Source: Gordonia sp. SID5947
Lineage (GTDB): Bacteria; Actinomycetota; Actinomycetes; Mycobacteriales; Mycobacteriaceae
Length of the DNA stretch: 64,000 bases
Reading direction: 5' to 3'
Assembly: GCF_009862785.1 (NCBI RefSeq)
Contig: NZ_WWHU01000001.1
Coordinates: 1-64,000 of the forward strand
Made by a program: the position numbers and the translations under genes. Positions 37,616-46,230 of this stretch are shown here, piece by piece; positions within the stretch are counted from its first letter, which is position 1; every line of letters begins with the position of its first letter. The notes under the pieces are model-generated. The model did not search any database, was not told the origin of the DNA, and saw only the letters and a list, made by a program, of their open reading frames with translations.

Positions 37616-39496
37616 ATGGGTCGATACAGCGAAGCGTTCGCGCAGGCGAGAGATGATCGCGAGAGCTTCTGGCTCGCGGCGGCCGACGGTGTCGATTGGG
37701 TGTCGCCACCCACCAGGGCGCTCGACGACTCCGCCGCCCCCTTCTTCCGCTGGTTCCCCGACGCAACACTGAACACCTCGTACAACGCTCTCGACCGTCA
37801 CGTCGAGGCCGGTCACGGAGAGCGGGCCGCGCTCATCTGGGATTCGGCGATGACTGACGAGATCCGCACGTACAGCTACGCCGAATTGCTCGACGAGGTG
37901 TCCCGGTTTGCCGGTGTGCTCGCGTCGAACGGCGTGTCGGCGGGCGATCGAGTGGTGATCTACATGCCGATGATCCCTGAGGCCGCGATCGCGATGCTCG
38001 CCTGTGCACGGATCGGAGCGGTGCACTCGGTGGTGTTCGGCGGCTTCGCGGCCCGCGAGTTGGCAACGCGTATCGACGACGCCGAACCGGTCGCGATCGT
38101 CACCGCGTCGGGAGGTCTGGAGCCGGGGCGATCGGTGCCGTATCTGCCGATGGTGGCCCGGGCCCTCGAACTCGCCTCGTCGCCGCCGGCCACGATCATC
38201 GTCAAGGACAGGCCCGAGATCGATGGCAGCGCAGCCGATCACGATGGTTGGCTCGACTGGGACACGTCGATGGCCGATGCCCGTGCGGTGGGCCCGGCGA
38301 CGGTGGCAGCGACCGACCCGCTCTACATCCTGTACACCTCGGGTACCACCGGCAAGCCCAAAGGGGTGGTCCGCGACAACGGCGGTCACGCCGTCGCGCT
38401 CACCTGGTCGATGGGCAACATCTACGGCATCGAGCCCGGCGACGTGTGGTGGACGGCGTCTGATGTCGGCTGGGTGGTCGGGCATTCCTACATCGTCTAC
38501 GGTCCTTTGCTGATCGGTGCGACGACGGTCATGTACGAGGGCAAGCCGGTGGGGACTCCCGACGCCGGGGCGTTCTGGCGGGTGATCGCCGATCATGGTG
38601 TGCGAGCGCTGTTCACCGCGCCGACCGCGATCCGTGCCATCCGCAAGGCAGACCCGGAAGCCGACGAACTCGCGCGGCACGACACGTCCTCTCTACGAAC
38701 GTTGTTCGCGGCCGGCGAGCGGCTGGATCCGGATACCTTCGCGTGGGCCACCCGCGTGCTCGGTGTACCCGTCGTCGACCATTGGTGGCAGACGGAGACG
38801 GGCTGGGCGATCGCGGCGAATCTTCGTGGGCTGGAAGCGATGCCGTTGAAACCCGGGTCGCCGACGGTGCCCGTGCCGGGCTACCGCGTCGGGATCGTGG
38901 ACGCCACCGGCAACAAGCTGGCAGCGGGGCAGGAGGGCAACATCGTCATCGAGCTGCCGCTTCCGCCAGGAACATTGACCGGCCTGTGGCGCGACGAGGA
39001 GCGTTTCCGCGCCTCCTACCTGTCCACGTTCGAGGGTCACTACCTGACCGGCGATTCAGGTTATGTGGACGACGACGGATACGTCTTCGTTCTCGGGCGA
39101 TCCGACGACGTCATCAACGTCGCCGGACATCGCCTCTCCACCGGCAGCATCGAGGCGGTCGTCGCGTCGCACCCCGCGGTCGCGGAGTGCGCGGTGATCG
39201 GCATCCACGACGACCTCAAGGGACAACGACCGAGCGGTTACGTCGTCCTCAAGGCGGGAGTCGAGATCGAACCGGACACCCTGCGAGATGAACTGGTGGC
39301 CATGGTGCGCGACGAGATCGGCGCCGTCGCCACGTTCCGCGACGTCACGGTGGTGCCTGCCCTGCCGAAGACCCGGTCGGGAAAGATCCTGCGCAAGACG
39401 ATGCGCCAGATCGCCGACCACGAGGACTACACGGTGCCGTCGACCATCGAGGATGTCGACGTGCTCACAGATCTCGCGAAACAGCTGGGTGGCTGA
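37616..39496 (+). CDS. prpE: Propionyl-CoA synthetase (PrpE-like)
   Basis: 626 aa ANL-superfamily ligase that makes propionyl-CoA from propionate, ATP and CoA. The AMP-binding P-loop YTSGTTGKPKG is near residue 240, WWQTETGW near 392, the hinge YLTGDSGYVDDDGY near 480, and the catalytic C-terminal lysine in SGKILRKTM. PrpE/acetyl-CoA synthetase type; the short-chain preference is inferred from overall similarity. The RBS gaggagggacggcg precedes the ATG. Confidence 0.9.
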   Translation: MGRYSEAFAQARDDRESFWLAAADGVDWVSPPTRALDDSAAPFFRWFPDATLNTSYNALDRHVEAGHGERAALIWDSAMTDEIRTYSYAELLDEVSRFAGVLASNGVSAGDRVVIYMPMIPEAAIAMLACARIGAVHSVVFGGFAARELATRIDDAEPVAIVTASGGLEPGRSVPYLPMVARALELASSPPATIIVKDRPEIDGSAADHDGWLDWDTSMADARAVGPATVAATDPLYILYTSGTTGKPKGVVRDNGGHAVALTWSMGNIYGIEPGDVWWTASDVGWVVGHSYIVYGPLLIGATTVMYEGKPVGTPDAGAFWRVIADHGVRALFTAPTAIRAIRKADPEADELARHDTSSLRTLFAAGERLDPDTFAWATRVLGVPVVDHWWQTETGWAIAANLRGLEAMPLKPGSPTVPVPGYRVGIVDATGNKLAAGQEGNIVIELPLPPGTLTGLWRDEERFRASYLSTFEGHYLTGDSGYVDDDGYVFVLGRSDDVINVAGHRLSTGSIEAVVASHPAVAECAVIGIHDDLKGQRPSGYVVLKAGVEIEPDTLRDELVAMVRDEIGAVATFRDVTVVPALPKTRSGKILRKTMRQIADHEDYTVPSTIEDVDVLTDLAKQLGG

Positions 39497-39501
39497 CGCC
39501 G

Positions 39502-40002
39502 ATGGCCCGAGCCGGCAGCGCGGTCGACCGGGCGCTGCGGCTGTCGATCAAGCTGATCCCGTTTGTGGGTCTCGTCGGTACCGTGGTGTCCACGATCGTC
39601 GACGCCGCGACGGCGGGCGGTGACATCGGGTCCGACCTCCTGGCGAACTCCATCCTCTGGATGATCGGCGTACAGGGATGGATGACCGGCTTCGGGCACA
39701 TGTTCTTCGGCGAGCCGATCGCCGAATCCATCGGCTGGCCGGCGAGAACCCCGTGGCAGTGGGAGGTAGGGCTGGCCAGCCTGGCGACGGGCGTCCTCGG
39801 CGTGATCGCATCCGCATTCGGCTCCGAGTTCTGGCTGGCGACGATCATCGCGTTCGCGGTGTTCTACCTCGGGGCGGCAGTCGGGCATGTGCGAGAGATG
39901 GTGACCCATCACAACTTCTCGCCCGGCAATGCCGGCCCGATCTTCTTCTTCGATGTGCTCATGCCGATCTATCTGATCGTGTTGTACCTGGTCGCCACGT
40001 GA
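39502..40002 (+). CDS. DUF6790-family membrane protein
   Basis: 166 aa with four transmembrane helices. Conserved polar positions GFGHMFFGEPIA and HVREMVTHHNFSPGNAGP occur at the membrane edge. Function unknown. Starts 5 bp after prpE, so probably co-transcribed with it. Confidence 0.78.
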   Translation: MARAGSAVDRALRLSIKLIPFVGLVGTVVSTIVDAATAGGDIGSDLLANSILWMIGVQGWMTGFGHMFFGEPIAESIGWPARTPWQWEVGLASLATGVLGVIASAFGSEFWLATIIAFAVFYLGAAVGHVREMVTHHNFSPGNAGPIFFFDVLMPIYLIVLYLVAT

Positions 40003-40029
40003 GGGCGACCGCGGGTATAGGGTGTCGTC

Positions 40030-40106
40030 GGGTGATGGATCTCGCCCGGGAGCGATGGCAGGCGCCGTCGATGCCCGAACCGCCGTTGCCGGCTGATGGT
40101 TCCTGT
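40030..40106 (+). promoter_or_regulatory. Fluoride riboswitch (crcB motif)
   Basis: The leader 26-102 nt before crcB1 carries the crcB-motif core: gggtgatggatctcgccc (40030-40047), then an extended peripheral hairpin, then aaccgcc ... ggctgatggttcctg (40079-40104). This aligns with the known consensus of a GGNGAUGG half, a CGCC return strand, AACCGCC-type pairing and the UGAUG segment before the ribosome binding region. It should turn on the two fluoride channel genes when fluoride is bound; the exact mechanism in this host is unknown. Confidence 0.85.
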
Positions 40107-40131
40107 TCCGATTGACGGAAGGGGCTGCTGC

Positions 40132-40632
40132 ATGGGTTCAGATCATTTCGCGGATCGCTCGTATCCGGACGATTCACATGCCGAGCTGCCCATCGATCCC
40201 GACGTCATCCGTCCCCTTCATCTGCGGGTATCCGCGCTTGCCTGGGTCTTTGCCGGTGGTATGGCGGGCACCGGGTTGCGCTACGGCGTCGAGCAGTTGC
40301 TGCCGGCCGAGGGAACGGGTTGGCCGTGGGGCACGTTCCTGGTGAATCTGCTCGGTGCATTCCTCCTCGGTGCGTTGCTGGAAGGTCTGACGCTCGTGGG
40401 CGACGACGACGGATGGCGCCGCCGCACGAGGCTGTTGGCGGGAACCGGGTTCTGCGGTTCGTTCACCACCTACAGCACGTTCGCGCTCGAGGCCTCGTTG
40501 CTCACCCACCGTGGCGCGCCGCTGGTCGCGGCCGGATACGGGGTCACCACCGTGGTTGCCGGGCTGTTCTGTGCGTGGCTCGGGATCGCGTCGGTGGGCT
40601 CGGTGTTGCGTCGGGGAGGTGAGGTGTCGTGA
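40132..40632 (+). CDS. crcB1: Fluoride ion channel Fluc subunit, CrcB1
   Basis: 166 aa. A cytosolic N-terminus of about 40 residues precedes four transmembrane helices. Fluc signature GTFLVNLLGAFLLG and GFCGSFTTYSTFALE, with the pore phenylalanines and polar track threonines, are present. Exports F-. Lies directly downstream of the fluoride riboswitch and overlaps crcB2 by 4 bases, so the two probably form the known antiparallel heterodimer. Confidence 0.95.
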   Translation: MGSDHFADRSYPDDSHAELPIDPDVIRPLHLRVSALAWVFAGGMAGTGLRYGVEQLLPAEGTGWPWGTFLVNLLGAFLLGALLEGLTLVGDDDGWRRRTRLLAGTGFCGSFTTYSTFALEASLLTHRGAPLVAAGYGVTTVVAGLFCAWLGIASVGSVLRRGGEVS

Positions 40633-40997
40633 CGGTCGTCGCGGTGATGCTGGCCGGTGCACTGGGCGCGGTTGCACGCTTTGTGCTGGACGGGGCGATC
40701 AAACAGTGGCGGCCGACGACCTTCCCCTGGGCGACGTTCGTCATCAACGTCAGCGGTTCGTTGCTGCTCGGGGTGCTGGCCGGACTGGTCATGTTCCACA
40801 CCGCGCCGACGGGGTGGCAGACCGTCGTCGGGACCGGATTCTGTGGTGGCTATACGACTTTCAGCACCGCGAGTTTCGAGACGGTGCGACTGGCCGAACA
40901 GCGTCGGACCTTGTCGGCCACGGTGTACGCGATCGGGTCGCTGCTCGTCAGCTCGGTCGCGTGCGGGACAGGGCTGGTGCTGGCGTGGGCGATCTGA
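40629..40997 (+). CDS. crcB2: Fluoride ion channel Fluc subunit, CrcB2
   Basis: 122 aa, four transmembrane helices, with ATFVINVSGSLLLG and GFCGGYTTFSTASFE. Second half of the Fluc pair. GTG start in a GTGA overlap with crcB1, so translation is coupled. Confidence 0.95.
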   Translation: MTVVAVMLAGALGAVARFVLDGAIKQWRPTTFPWATFVINVSGSLLLGVLAGLVMFHTAPTGWQTVVGTGFCGGYTTFSTASFETVRLAEQRRTLSATVYAIGSLLVSSVACGTGLVLAWAI

Positions 40998-41037
40998 CCG
41001 TTGGGTGCGGGGCGCCGACTGCACGAAAGGCCATGTG

Positions 41038-41586
41038 ATGGAGCGTGAAGTCGACTTCGGTCAGGGCTCGGGGCCGACACCGTTGCGACGCAGCGTGCCG
41101 GGGCCGCAGCCGCGTGACGCTGCTCGCGCCAGTCTGGTCGTGGGGTGGGATCGTCATCCGGACAGCACGGCGGCATTGCGTTTCGCCGTCGACCTCGCGC
41201 ACCGGCTGACCGCGCATGTTCACGTCGTGCACATCGTCGATCTCGATGACATACCGGTGGATCCCGATGCGCCGGACTGGGAGGAGCAGTTGCGTGCCAC
41301 CATCACCGGAGAGGCCGCCCGCGCCCGTGAACTGCTCGACGGTCTGGCCGCGTCGTGGACTTATCACAGCGGGCACGGGGGCGCCGCCGAACTTCTCGCC
41401 ATCGTCGCCGAGCGGTATTCCGCGCTGATGGTGGTGATCGGAAGTCCACGTGGCGGCATGATGTCCCACCTGGATTCCGTTCTGGGCCAGTCCGTCGCCC
41501 AGGGCCTGATCGGAAAGCGCCGGACCCCGGTGCTTCTCGTGCCCGGAACGGAATCGTCGGACGAGGGCGGTCCGCCGGCGGGGTAG
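41038..41586 (+). CDS. Universal stress protein (UspA domain)
   Basis: 182 aa, with an N-terminal extension of about 30 residues and one Usp domain. The ATP-binding loop G-x2-G-x9-G-S appears as GSPRGGMMSHLDSVLGQS near residue 140. Cytosolic. Start chosen at ATG 41038 behind gaaagg. It lies downstream of crcB2 in the same direction and may share its transcript. Confidence 0.85.
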   Translation: MEREVDFGQGSGPTPLRRSVPGPQPRDAARASLVVGWDRHPDSTAALRFAVDLAHRLTAHVHVVHIVDLDDIPVDPDAPDWEEQLRATITGEAARARELLDGLAASWTYHSGHGGAAELLAIVAERYSALMVVIGSPRGGMMSHLDSVLGQSVAQGLIGKRRTPVLLVPGTESSDEGGPPAG

Positions 41587-41605
41587 GTGTATCGAGGGTC
41601 CGGGT

Positions 41606-41741
41606 GGTCTCGATACGGCGCTCACTTCGTTCGCACCTACTCGACCGGCGTGGGCGGCCTCACTCGTTCGCACCTACTCGACCAGCGGGCAGACCGTCGG
41701 TCGAGTAGGCGACGAGCGTAGCGAGGAGACGTATCGAGACC
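41606..41741. repeat. Palindromic REP-like element between convergent genes
   Basis: Left end ggtctcgatacg (41606-41617) pairs with cgtatcgagacc (41730-41741). Inside, the block tcgttcgcacctactcgacc occurs twice (about 41627-41646 and 41663-41682) and its inverse ggtcgagtaggcgacgagcg starts at 41699. It fills the gap between the convergent universal stress protein and fadE23 genes. Partial relatives occur at 16.9 kb and near 4.16-4.2 kb. Confidence 0.85.
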
Positions 41742-41749
41742 TCTGCGGA

Positions 41750-42973
41750 CTACTTGAGCTCGGTGCTGCTCTTGTTGAGCACCCGACGCGCGATGATCAG
41801 GTTCTGGATCTGCTGGGTGCCTTCGAAGATGTCCAGGATCTTCGAGTCGCGGGCCCACTTCTCCACCAGCAGCCGTTCCGAATACCCCAGCGTGCCGGTC
41901 AGTTCCACCACCTTGTTGGTGATGTCGGTCCCGGTGCGCCCGGCCTTCGCCTTCGACATCGACGCCTCGAGCGAGTTCGGCTCCTTGTTGTCGGCCATCC
42001 ACGCGGCTCGCATGGTGTGCAGGTACGACGCCTCGAAATCGCTTTCCATCCGGATGAACTCGGCCGCGGCCGCATGCTGATCGGCGGCCGGACGGTCGTA
42101 GTCGATCTCGATTCCTGCCTCTTCCAGGATGCGACGCAGTTCCTCGAGCGCGGCGCGGGCGACGCCCACGGCCATACCCGCGACCATGGGCCGCGTGTTG
42201 TCGAAGGTCTGCATGACACCGCCGAAGCCCTTCTTGGTGTCCACCTCCGGCGATCCGAGCAGGTGGTCCTTGGAGATGCGGCAGTTCTCGAAACGGATGA
42301 CCGCGGTGTCGGAGACGCGGATACCGAGTTTGTGTTCGAGACGGACGACCTCGACACCCGGATGTTCGCGCGGCACCACGAAACTCTTGATGGCCGCCCG
42401 GCCGAGGCTCTTGTCGACCGACGCCCACACCACGATGTGCGTGGCGCGCGACCCGGCGGTGACGAAGATCTTCTCGCCGTTGAGGACATAGTCGTCGCCG
42501 TCGGGGGTGGCGGTGGTGGACACGGCTGCCGAGTCCGACCCGAAGCTGGGCTCCGTGATGGCCATCGCGGCCCACACCTTGCCGAAGTTCTTCAGCTGAT
42601 CGTCGGTGGCGACCGCGGCGATCGCCGCGTTGCCCAGCCCCTGATAGGGGATGGTCAGCATGAGGCCGACATCGCCCCACGACGTCTCCATCGTGTTGAT
42701 CACCGACTGCATGTTGCCGCCGTTGACCACGGCGCCCTCAGGTCTCGGCTTGTCCGACTTCTTCTGGCTACGTCCGCCGTCTGCGCCGGCACCGGCCTGC
42801 CCGGCCTCGGCGAGCCCGTCGTACAGGCTCGCCAGGGTGTCGAGCTCGACGGGGTAGTCGTGCTCGCGCAGGTCGTACTTGCGTGAGATGGGCCGGAAGA
42901 TCTCCGCGGCCGCCTGATGGGCCTGGTCGATCGTCGCGCCCAGCTTCTTGGGGAGTTCGAGATTGATGCTCAT
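41750..42973 (-). CDS. fadE23: Acyl-CoA dehydrogenase FadE23
   Basis: 407 aa ACAD-fold flavoprotein. AITEPSFGSDSAA is the flavin/substrate loop, VTAGSRATH follows, and the last part holds the RMESDFEASYLHTMRAAW and KILDIFEGTQQIQ blocks. The N-terminus SINLELPKKL and the whole core resemble M. tuberculosis FadE23 (Rv3140). A central insertion rich in Lys/Gly is seen near residue 65. Oxidises an unknown acyl-CoA; located 28 bp downstream of fadE24 in one operon, and the two probably form a heteromeric enzyme. Confidence 0.88.
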   Translation of the reverse strand: MSINLELPKKLGATIDQAHQAAAEIFRPISRKYDLREHDYPVELDTLASLYDGLAEAGQAGAGADGGRSQKKSDKPRPEGAVVNGGNMQSVINTMETSWGDVGLMLTIPYQGLGNAAIAAVATDDQLKNFGKVWAAMAITEPSFGSDSAAVSTTATPDGDDYVLNGEKIFVTAGSRATHIVVWASVDKSLGRAAIKSFVVPREHPGVEVVRLEHKLGIRVSDTAVIRFENCRISKDHLLGSPEVDTKKGFGGVMQTFDNTRPMVAGMAVGVARAALEELRRILEEAGIEIDYDRPAADQHAAAAEFIRMESDFEASYLHTMRAAWMADNKEPNSLEASMSKAKAGRTGTDITNKVVELTGTLGYSERLLVEKWARDSKILDIFEGTQQIQNLIIARRVLNKSSTELK

Positions 42974-43001
42974 GTCAGTTGTTCCTCATCAGTTCCGGCC
43001 G

Positions 43002-44372
43002 TCAGAGGACGACGATGCCCTCGCCGATACCGGCGCCGCGCAGGTCGCGGTACCAGCGCTCCACCGGGTGCTCCTTGGTGAACCCGTGGCCGCCGAGCAA
43101 CTGCACGCCGTCGAGACCGATCTGGAGACCCTTGTCGATGGTCAGCTTGCGGGCGAGTGCCGCCTCACGGGCGAACGACAGCCCCTGCTCGGCGCGTGCA
43201 GCGCCGCGCAGCGTGACCAGCCGGATCGAGTCGACCTCGGTGGCGATGTTGGCGACCATGAACGCCACCGCCTGGCGGTTGGAGATCGGCTCGCCGAAAG
43301 CCTCGCGCTCGTTGACGTAGGGGATCACATAGTCGAGGACGGCCTTCGCGGTCCCGGCGGCCAATGCCGACCAGCCCAGCCGCGACAGACGCACGACGTC
43401 GCGATAGGCGGCGACGGCGGCCTCACCGTCGGTTCCTCCGAGGAGGGCGGATTCCGGCACGGCGACATCCTGCAGCAGCAGCCGTCCCATGCCCGCGGCT
43501 CGAACGCCCATGCCGGGATCGGCCTCCACGATGAGGCCCTTGCTGTCCGACTCGACGATGAACAACGCGGGCCGGCCGTCGAGTTGGGCGCCGACGATGA
43601 AGAGTTCCGACGATCCGGCCGCGGGGACGAACGACTTCACGCCGTTGAGGCGATATCCGCTGGGTACCCGGGTGGCCTTGGTCTCGAGCGCGAACGCGTC
43701 GAAGAGCGGACGCGGCTCGGCGATCACGACCGCGGACTGCGGCACGTTCTCACCCGCGAAGTCGGGGAGGTAGGTGCGCTGCTGCTCGTCGGTACCGAAG
43801 TTGGTCAGGGTGGTCGCGACCCCGCTCGGTGCCAGCAGCGGAAGTGCGAGGCCCATGTCGCCGTAGGCCATCGACTCGGCGACCAACGCGTTGGTCACCA
43901 CGCCCCGCTCGGAGGCGGCACCCTCGAAGTCCTCGGGCACGTTGATCATGGTGATGCCGAGCTCGGACGACCGCTTGAGGATGTCCTCCGGGGTGGCGGC
44001 ATCGTGGTCGGCATCGTAGGCGGCCGGCCGCAGGATCTCGACGGCGAACTCCTTCACCGTCTCGGCGATCATCTGCTGCTCGTCGTCCGGATTGAGGTTG
44101 AAGTAGTCCTTCGGCGCAGTGGTCAGCCGCTTGGCCTGGCCGGAGCCACCCTGGGCTGCCTTGAAGGCGCGGTTCGCCGCCCCGAGGGTCTGGAAGCCCG
44201 TCTTGGTGCCCTGGTAGGCGATCCGGTTGATGGGCTCACGGATCTTGTACTTCTCCGCGAATTCGGATCCGGTCACCGTTGTGAGCACGCGCATCGCGGT
44301 GCCGATGAACGAACGAGGATGCGGGTTCTTTCCGACGGCGGAGGTGTCGCGCGGTTCGGTGTGCGTAGTCAT
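43002..44372 (-). CDS. fadE24: Acyl-CoA dehydrogenase FadE24
   Basis: 456 aa. An N-terminal extension of about 90 residues precedes an ACAD core with PEDFEGAASERGVVTNALVAESMAYGDMG and a C-terminal QLLGGHGFTKEHPVERWYRDLR motif. The typical catalytic glutamate position is not obvious in one or both partners, as is known for paired FadE enzymes. Equivalent to the FadE24 partner of FadE23 (Rv3139/Rv3140). ATG 44372 chosen; GTG 44378 possible. Two palindromes lie 57-96 bp upstream. Confidence 0.85.
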   Translation of the reverse strand: MTTHTEPRDTSAVGKNPHPRSFIGTAMRVLTTVTGSEFAEKYKIREPINRIAYQGTKTGFQTLGAANRAFKAAQGGSGQAKRLTTAPKDYFNLNPDDEQQMIAETVKEFAVEILRPAAYDADHDAATPEDILKRSSELGITMINVPEDFEGAASERGVVTNALVAESMAYGDMGLALPLLAPSGVATTLTNFGTDEQQRTYLPDFAGENVPQSAVVIAEPRPLFDAFALETKATRVPSGYRLNGVKSFVPAAGSSELFIVGAQLDGRPALFIVESDSKGLIVEADPGMGVRAAGMGRLLLQDVAVPESALLGGTDGEAAVAAYRDVVRLSRLGWSALAAGTAKAVLDYVIPYVNEREAFGEPISNRQAVAFMVANIATEVDSIRLVTLRGAARAEQGLSFAREAALARKLTIDKGLQIGLDGVQLLGGHGFTKEHPVERWYRDLRGAGIGEGIVVL

Positions 44373-44428
44373 GATCACCAGCGTTTCTCGGGCGTTGGGG
44401 CCGCGTCCGGTTGGACTCGCGACCCGAT

Positions 44429-44468
44429 CTTACTCGGTAGTAAGGACTGACCTTACTCTCCGGTAAGG
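44429..44468. promoter_or_regulatory. Two tandem palindromic operators upstream of fadE24
   Basis: CTTACTCGGTAGTAAG (44429-44444) is a perfect 6-bp inverted repeat with a 4-bp centre; CCTTACTCTCCGGTAAGG (44451-44468) repeats the theme with CCTTAC/GTAAGG arms. Centres are about 23 bp apart. TetR-family repressors of fatty acid genes bind sites of this shape. No such regulator is encoded in the window, so the cognate protein is unknown. Confidence 0.7.
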
Positions 44469-44525
44469 ACGTTGTCACGCAGCTCGCCGACGACGACGCC
44501 GACAGGACCGATCTACGCTGGTCGG

Positions 44526-45008
44526 GTGACCTCGGGCAACCAGACGAGCGCGCCGCAGCGCGGGGCGGCCGGACGAGAACGCCTCGCCGGTCGCGACCGT
44601 ATGACGGTAGCCGCCGTCGCGGCGACCGGCCTCACGGCGTTCGGGGTCTCGATCGCTCTCGGGCCCGGCGCGGTCGGGCGGGGGCCCGTGCTGTGTCCGT
44701 TCCTGCGGATGACCGGGCTGCCGTGTCCGGCCTGCGGCCTCACGCGCAGCTGGGTCGCACTCGGCCACGGCGACGTCCCGTCGGCATTCGGCTTCAACGC
44801 GTTCGGGCCGCTGTCCATGCTCGTGCTCGCGGTCGTCACGGTCGCCGCCATCTGGGCGCTGATCACCGGACGCCCCGTCCTGGGGCGAGTGCAACGCGCA
44901 CTGACGAGCCCGGTTGCCCTTGCCGTACTGGTGGCATGGCTCGGCTACGGGATCGTGCGAGCGCTCGACGCCGGGTTCGGGTGGGGCGTCTTTGCGACGA
45001 TCACGTGA
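44526..45008 (+). CDS. DUF2752 membrane protein
   Basis: 160 aa with three transmembrane helices. The motif LPCPACGLTRSW is the DUF2752 signature. A redox or membrane-assembly role has been suggested for the family, but no function is established. Starts with GTG at 44526 and is divergent from fadE24, sharing the 153 bp that hold the two operators. Confidence 0.85.
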   Translation: MTSGNQTSAPQRGAAGRERLAGRDRMTVAAVAATGLTAFGVSIALGPGAVGRGPVLCPFLRMTGLPCPACGLTRSWVALGHGDVPSAFGFNAFGPLSMLVLAVVTVAAIWALITGRPVLGRVQRALTSPVALAVLVAWLGYGIVRALDAGFGWGVFATIT

Positions 45009-45039
45009 CGTCGGCACGGGTCGATAGCAGAGTGGACGC

Positions 45040-45699
45040 ATGCAGATCACTCACTTCGGTCACTCGTGCGTCCTGGTGGAGATCGACGGAACCAGGATTC
45101 TCTTCGACCCGGGCAATTTCTCCCACGGCTTCGACGGCGTCACCGGCCTGGACGCGATCCTGATCACCCACCAGCACCCGGATCATTGCGATGTGGCCCG
45201 GTTGCCGGACCTTGTCGCGGCGAATCCCGACGCGGTCCGGTATGCCGACCCGCAGACCGCCTCACAGCTCAACGACGACGACGTCGCGGGACCGTGGCAG
45301 ACCGCCAACGCAGGTTCGCACGTACAGATCGGCGCGGTGACCGCGCGCTTCACCGGCGGGCGTCATGCGGTCATCCATCCGGAGATCCCGGTGATCGACA
45401 ACGTCGCCTACGTACTCGACAGCGCCTCGACGACCGGCCGGTTCATGCACCCCGGTGACTCGTTCTACATCCCTTTCGAGAACGTCGATGTGCTGGCACT
45501 GCCGTCGGCGGCACCGTGGATGAAGCTCAGCGAGTCGGTCGATTACCTGCGCGCGATGGCGCCGCGTGTGGCCGTGCCGATTCATCAGGCGATCCTGTCC
45601 GATGCGGGCACCGGTATCCACTACGGTCGGTTGTCCGAGATGAAGGACTCCGCAACCGAATTCGTGGTGCTCGACAAGGAATCCGCCACCGAGTTGTGA
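45040..45699 (+). CDS. Metallo-beta-lactamase-fold hydrolase (UlaG-like)
   Basis: 219 aa. The zinc motif is HQHPDHCD (HxHxDH), with a GGRHAVIHPEIPVIDN segment and MHPGDSFYIP supplying further ligands. Similar to L-ascorbate-6-phosphate lactonase/UPF0173 hydrolases, substrate unknown. Cytosolic. 31 bp after the DUF2752 gene in the same direction. Confidence 0.85.
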   Translation: MQITHFGHSCVLVEIDGTRILFDPGNFSHGFDGVTGLDAILITHQHPDHCDVARLPDLVAANPDAVRYADPQTASQLNDDDVAGPWQTANAGSHVQIGAVTARFTGGRHAVIHPEIPVIDNVAYVLDSASTTGRFMHPGDSFYIPFENVDVLALPSAAPWMKLSESVDYLRAMAPRVAVPIHQAILSDAGTGIHYGRLSEMKDSATEFVVLDKESATEL

Positions 45700-45745
45700 G
45701 GGCCGGTCGCTGGATGTGCCGGACGCCGGACGGCGGGCGAGGACG

Positions 45746-46147
45746 TCAGGCGCCGGCCGGTGGTGCGTAGAACTCCAGGGCGATGTTGTCCGGGTCCCGG
45801 AACGAGATCCCGGATCCGTAGCCGGCGTGCTTGATGTCGCTGTGTTCGATGCCGAGCTCGTCGAGCTTGCCCGACCAGCGCTCGAGCTCGTCGCGATCGA
45901 CGCCGAACGCGATGTGGTCGAGGCCCGCTCGGCGTTCGTCGAAGGTGCCGCCGGGGCTCGGCTCGGTGTGGGCGTGCAGTCCGAACAGCATGCCGCCGTC
46001 GAGTGCGAAGACGGTGTGGTGAAACGCGCCGGACTGCTCGTCCTCGTCGAGTACGGGACCCGAGCCGAAGAGTGCGGTGTACCAGCGGGTGCTGGCCGCG
46101 AGGTCGCTGACGGTGATGGCCGCGTGCGTCAACGGGGGAAATGCCAT
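45746..46147 (-). CDS. VOC/glyoxalase-family protein
   Basis: 133 aa. Two betaalphabetabetabeta modules start at THAAITVSDLAASTRWY and AGLDHIAFGVDRDELERW. Metal-ligand candidates are H8, E (ALEFYAPP) and H in DHIAF. Typical annotation: glyoxalase/bleomycin resistance. Real substrate unknown. Confidence 0.85.
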   Translation of the reverse strand: MAFPPLTHAAITVSDLAASTRWYTALFGSGPVLDEDEQSGAFHHTVFALDGGMLFGLHAHTEPSPGGTFDERRAGLDHIAFGVDRDELERWSGKLDELGIEHSDIKHAGYGSGISFRDPDNIALEFYAPPAGA

Positions 46148-46230
46148 GGCGGTGCTCCTTGGTCGGACGGCTCCCCCGGCTATGACTCTAGGCCGTGCCC
46201 TGCGCCTGGTGAAGCGCCCGAACGGATGCC

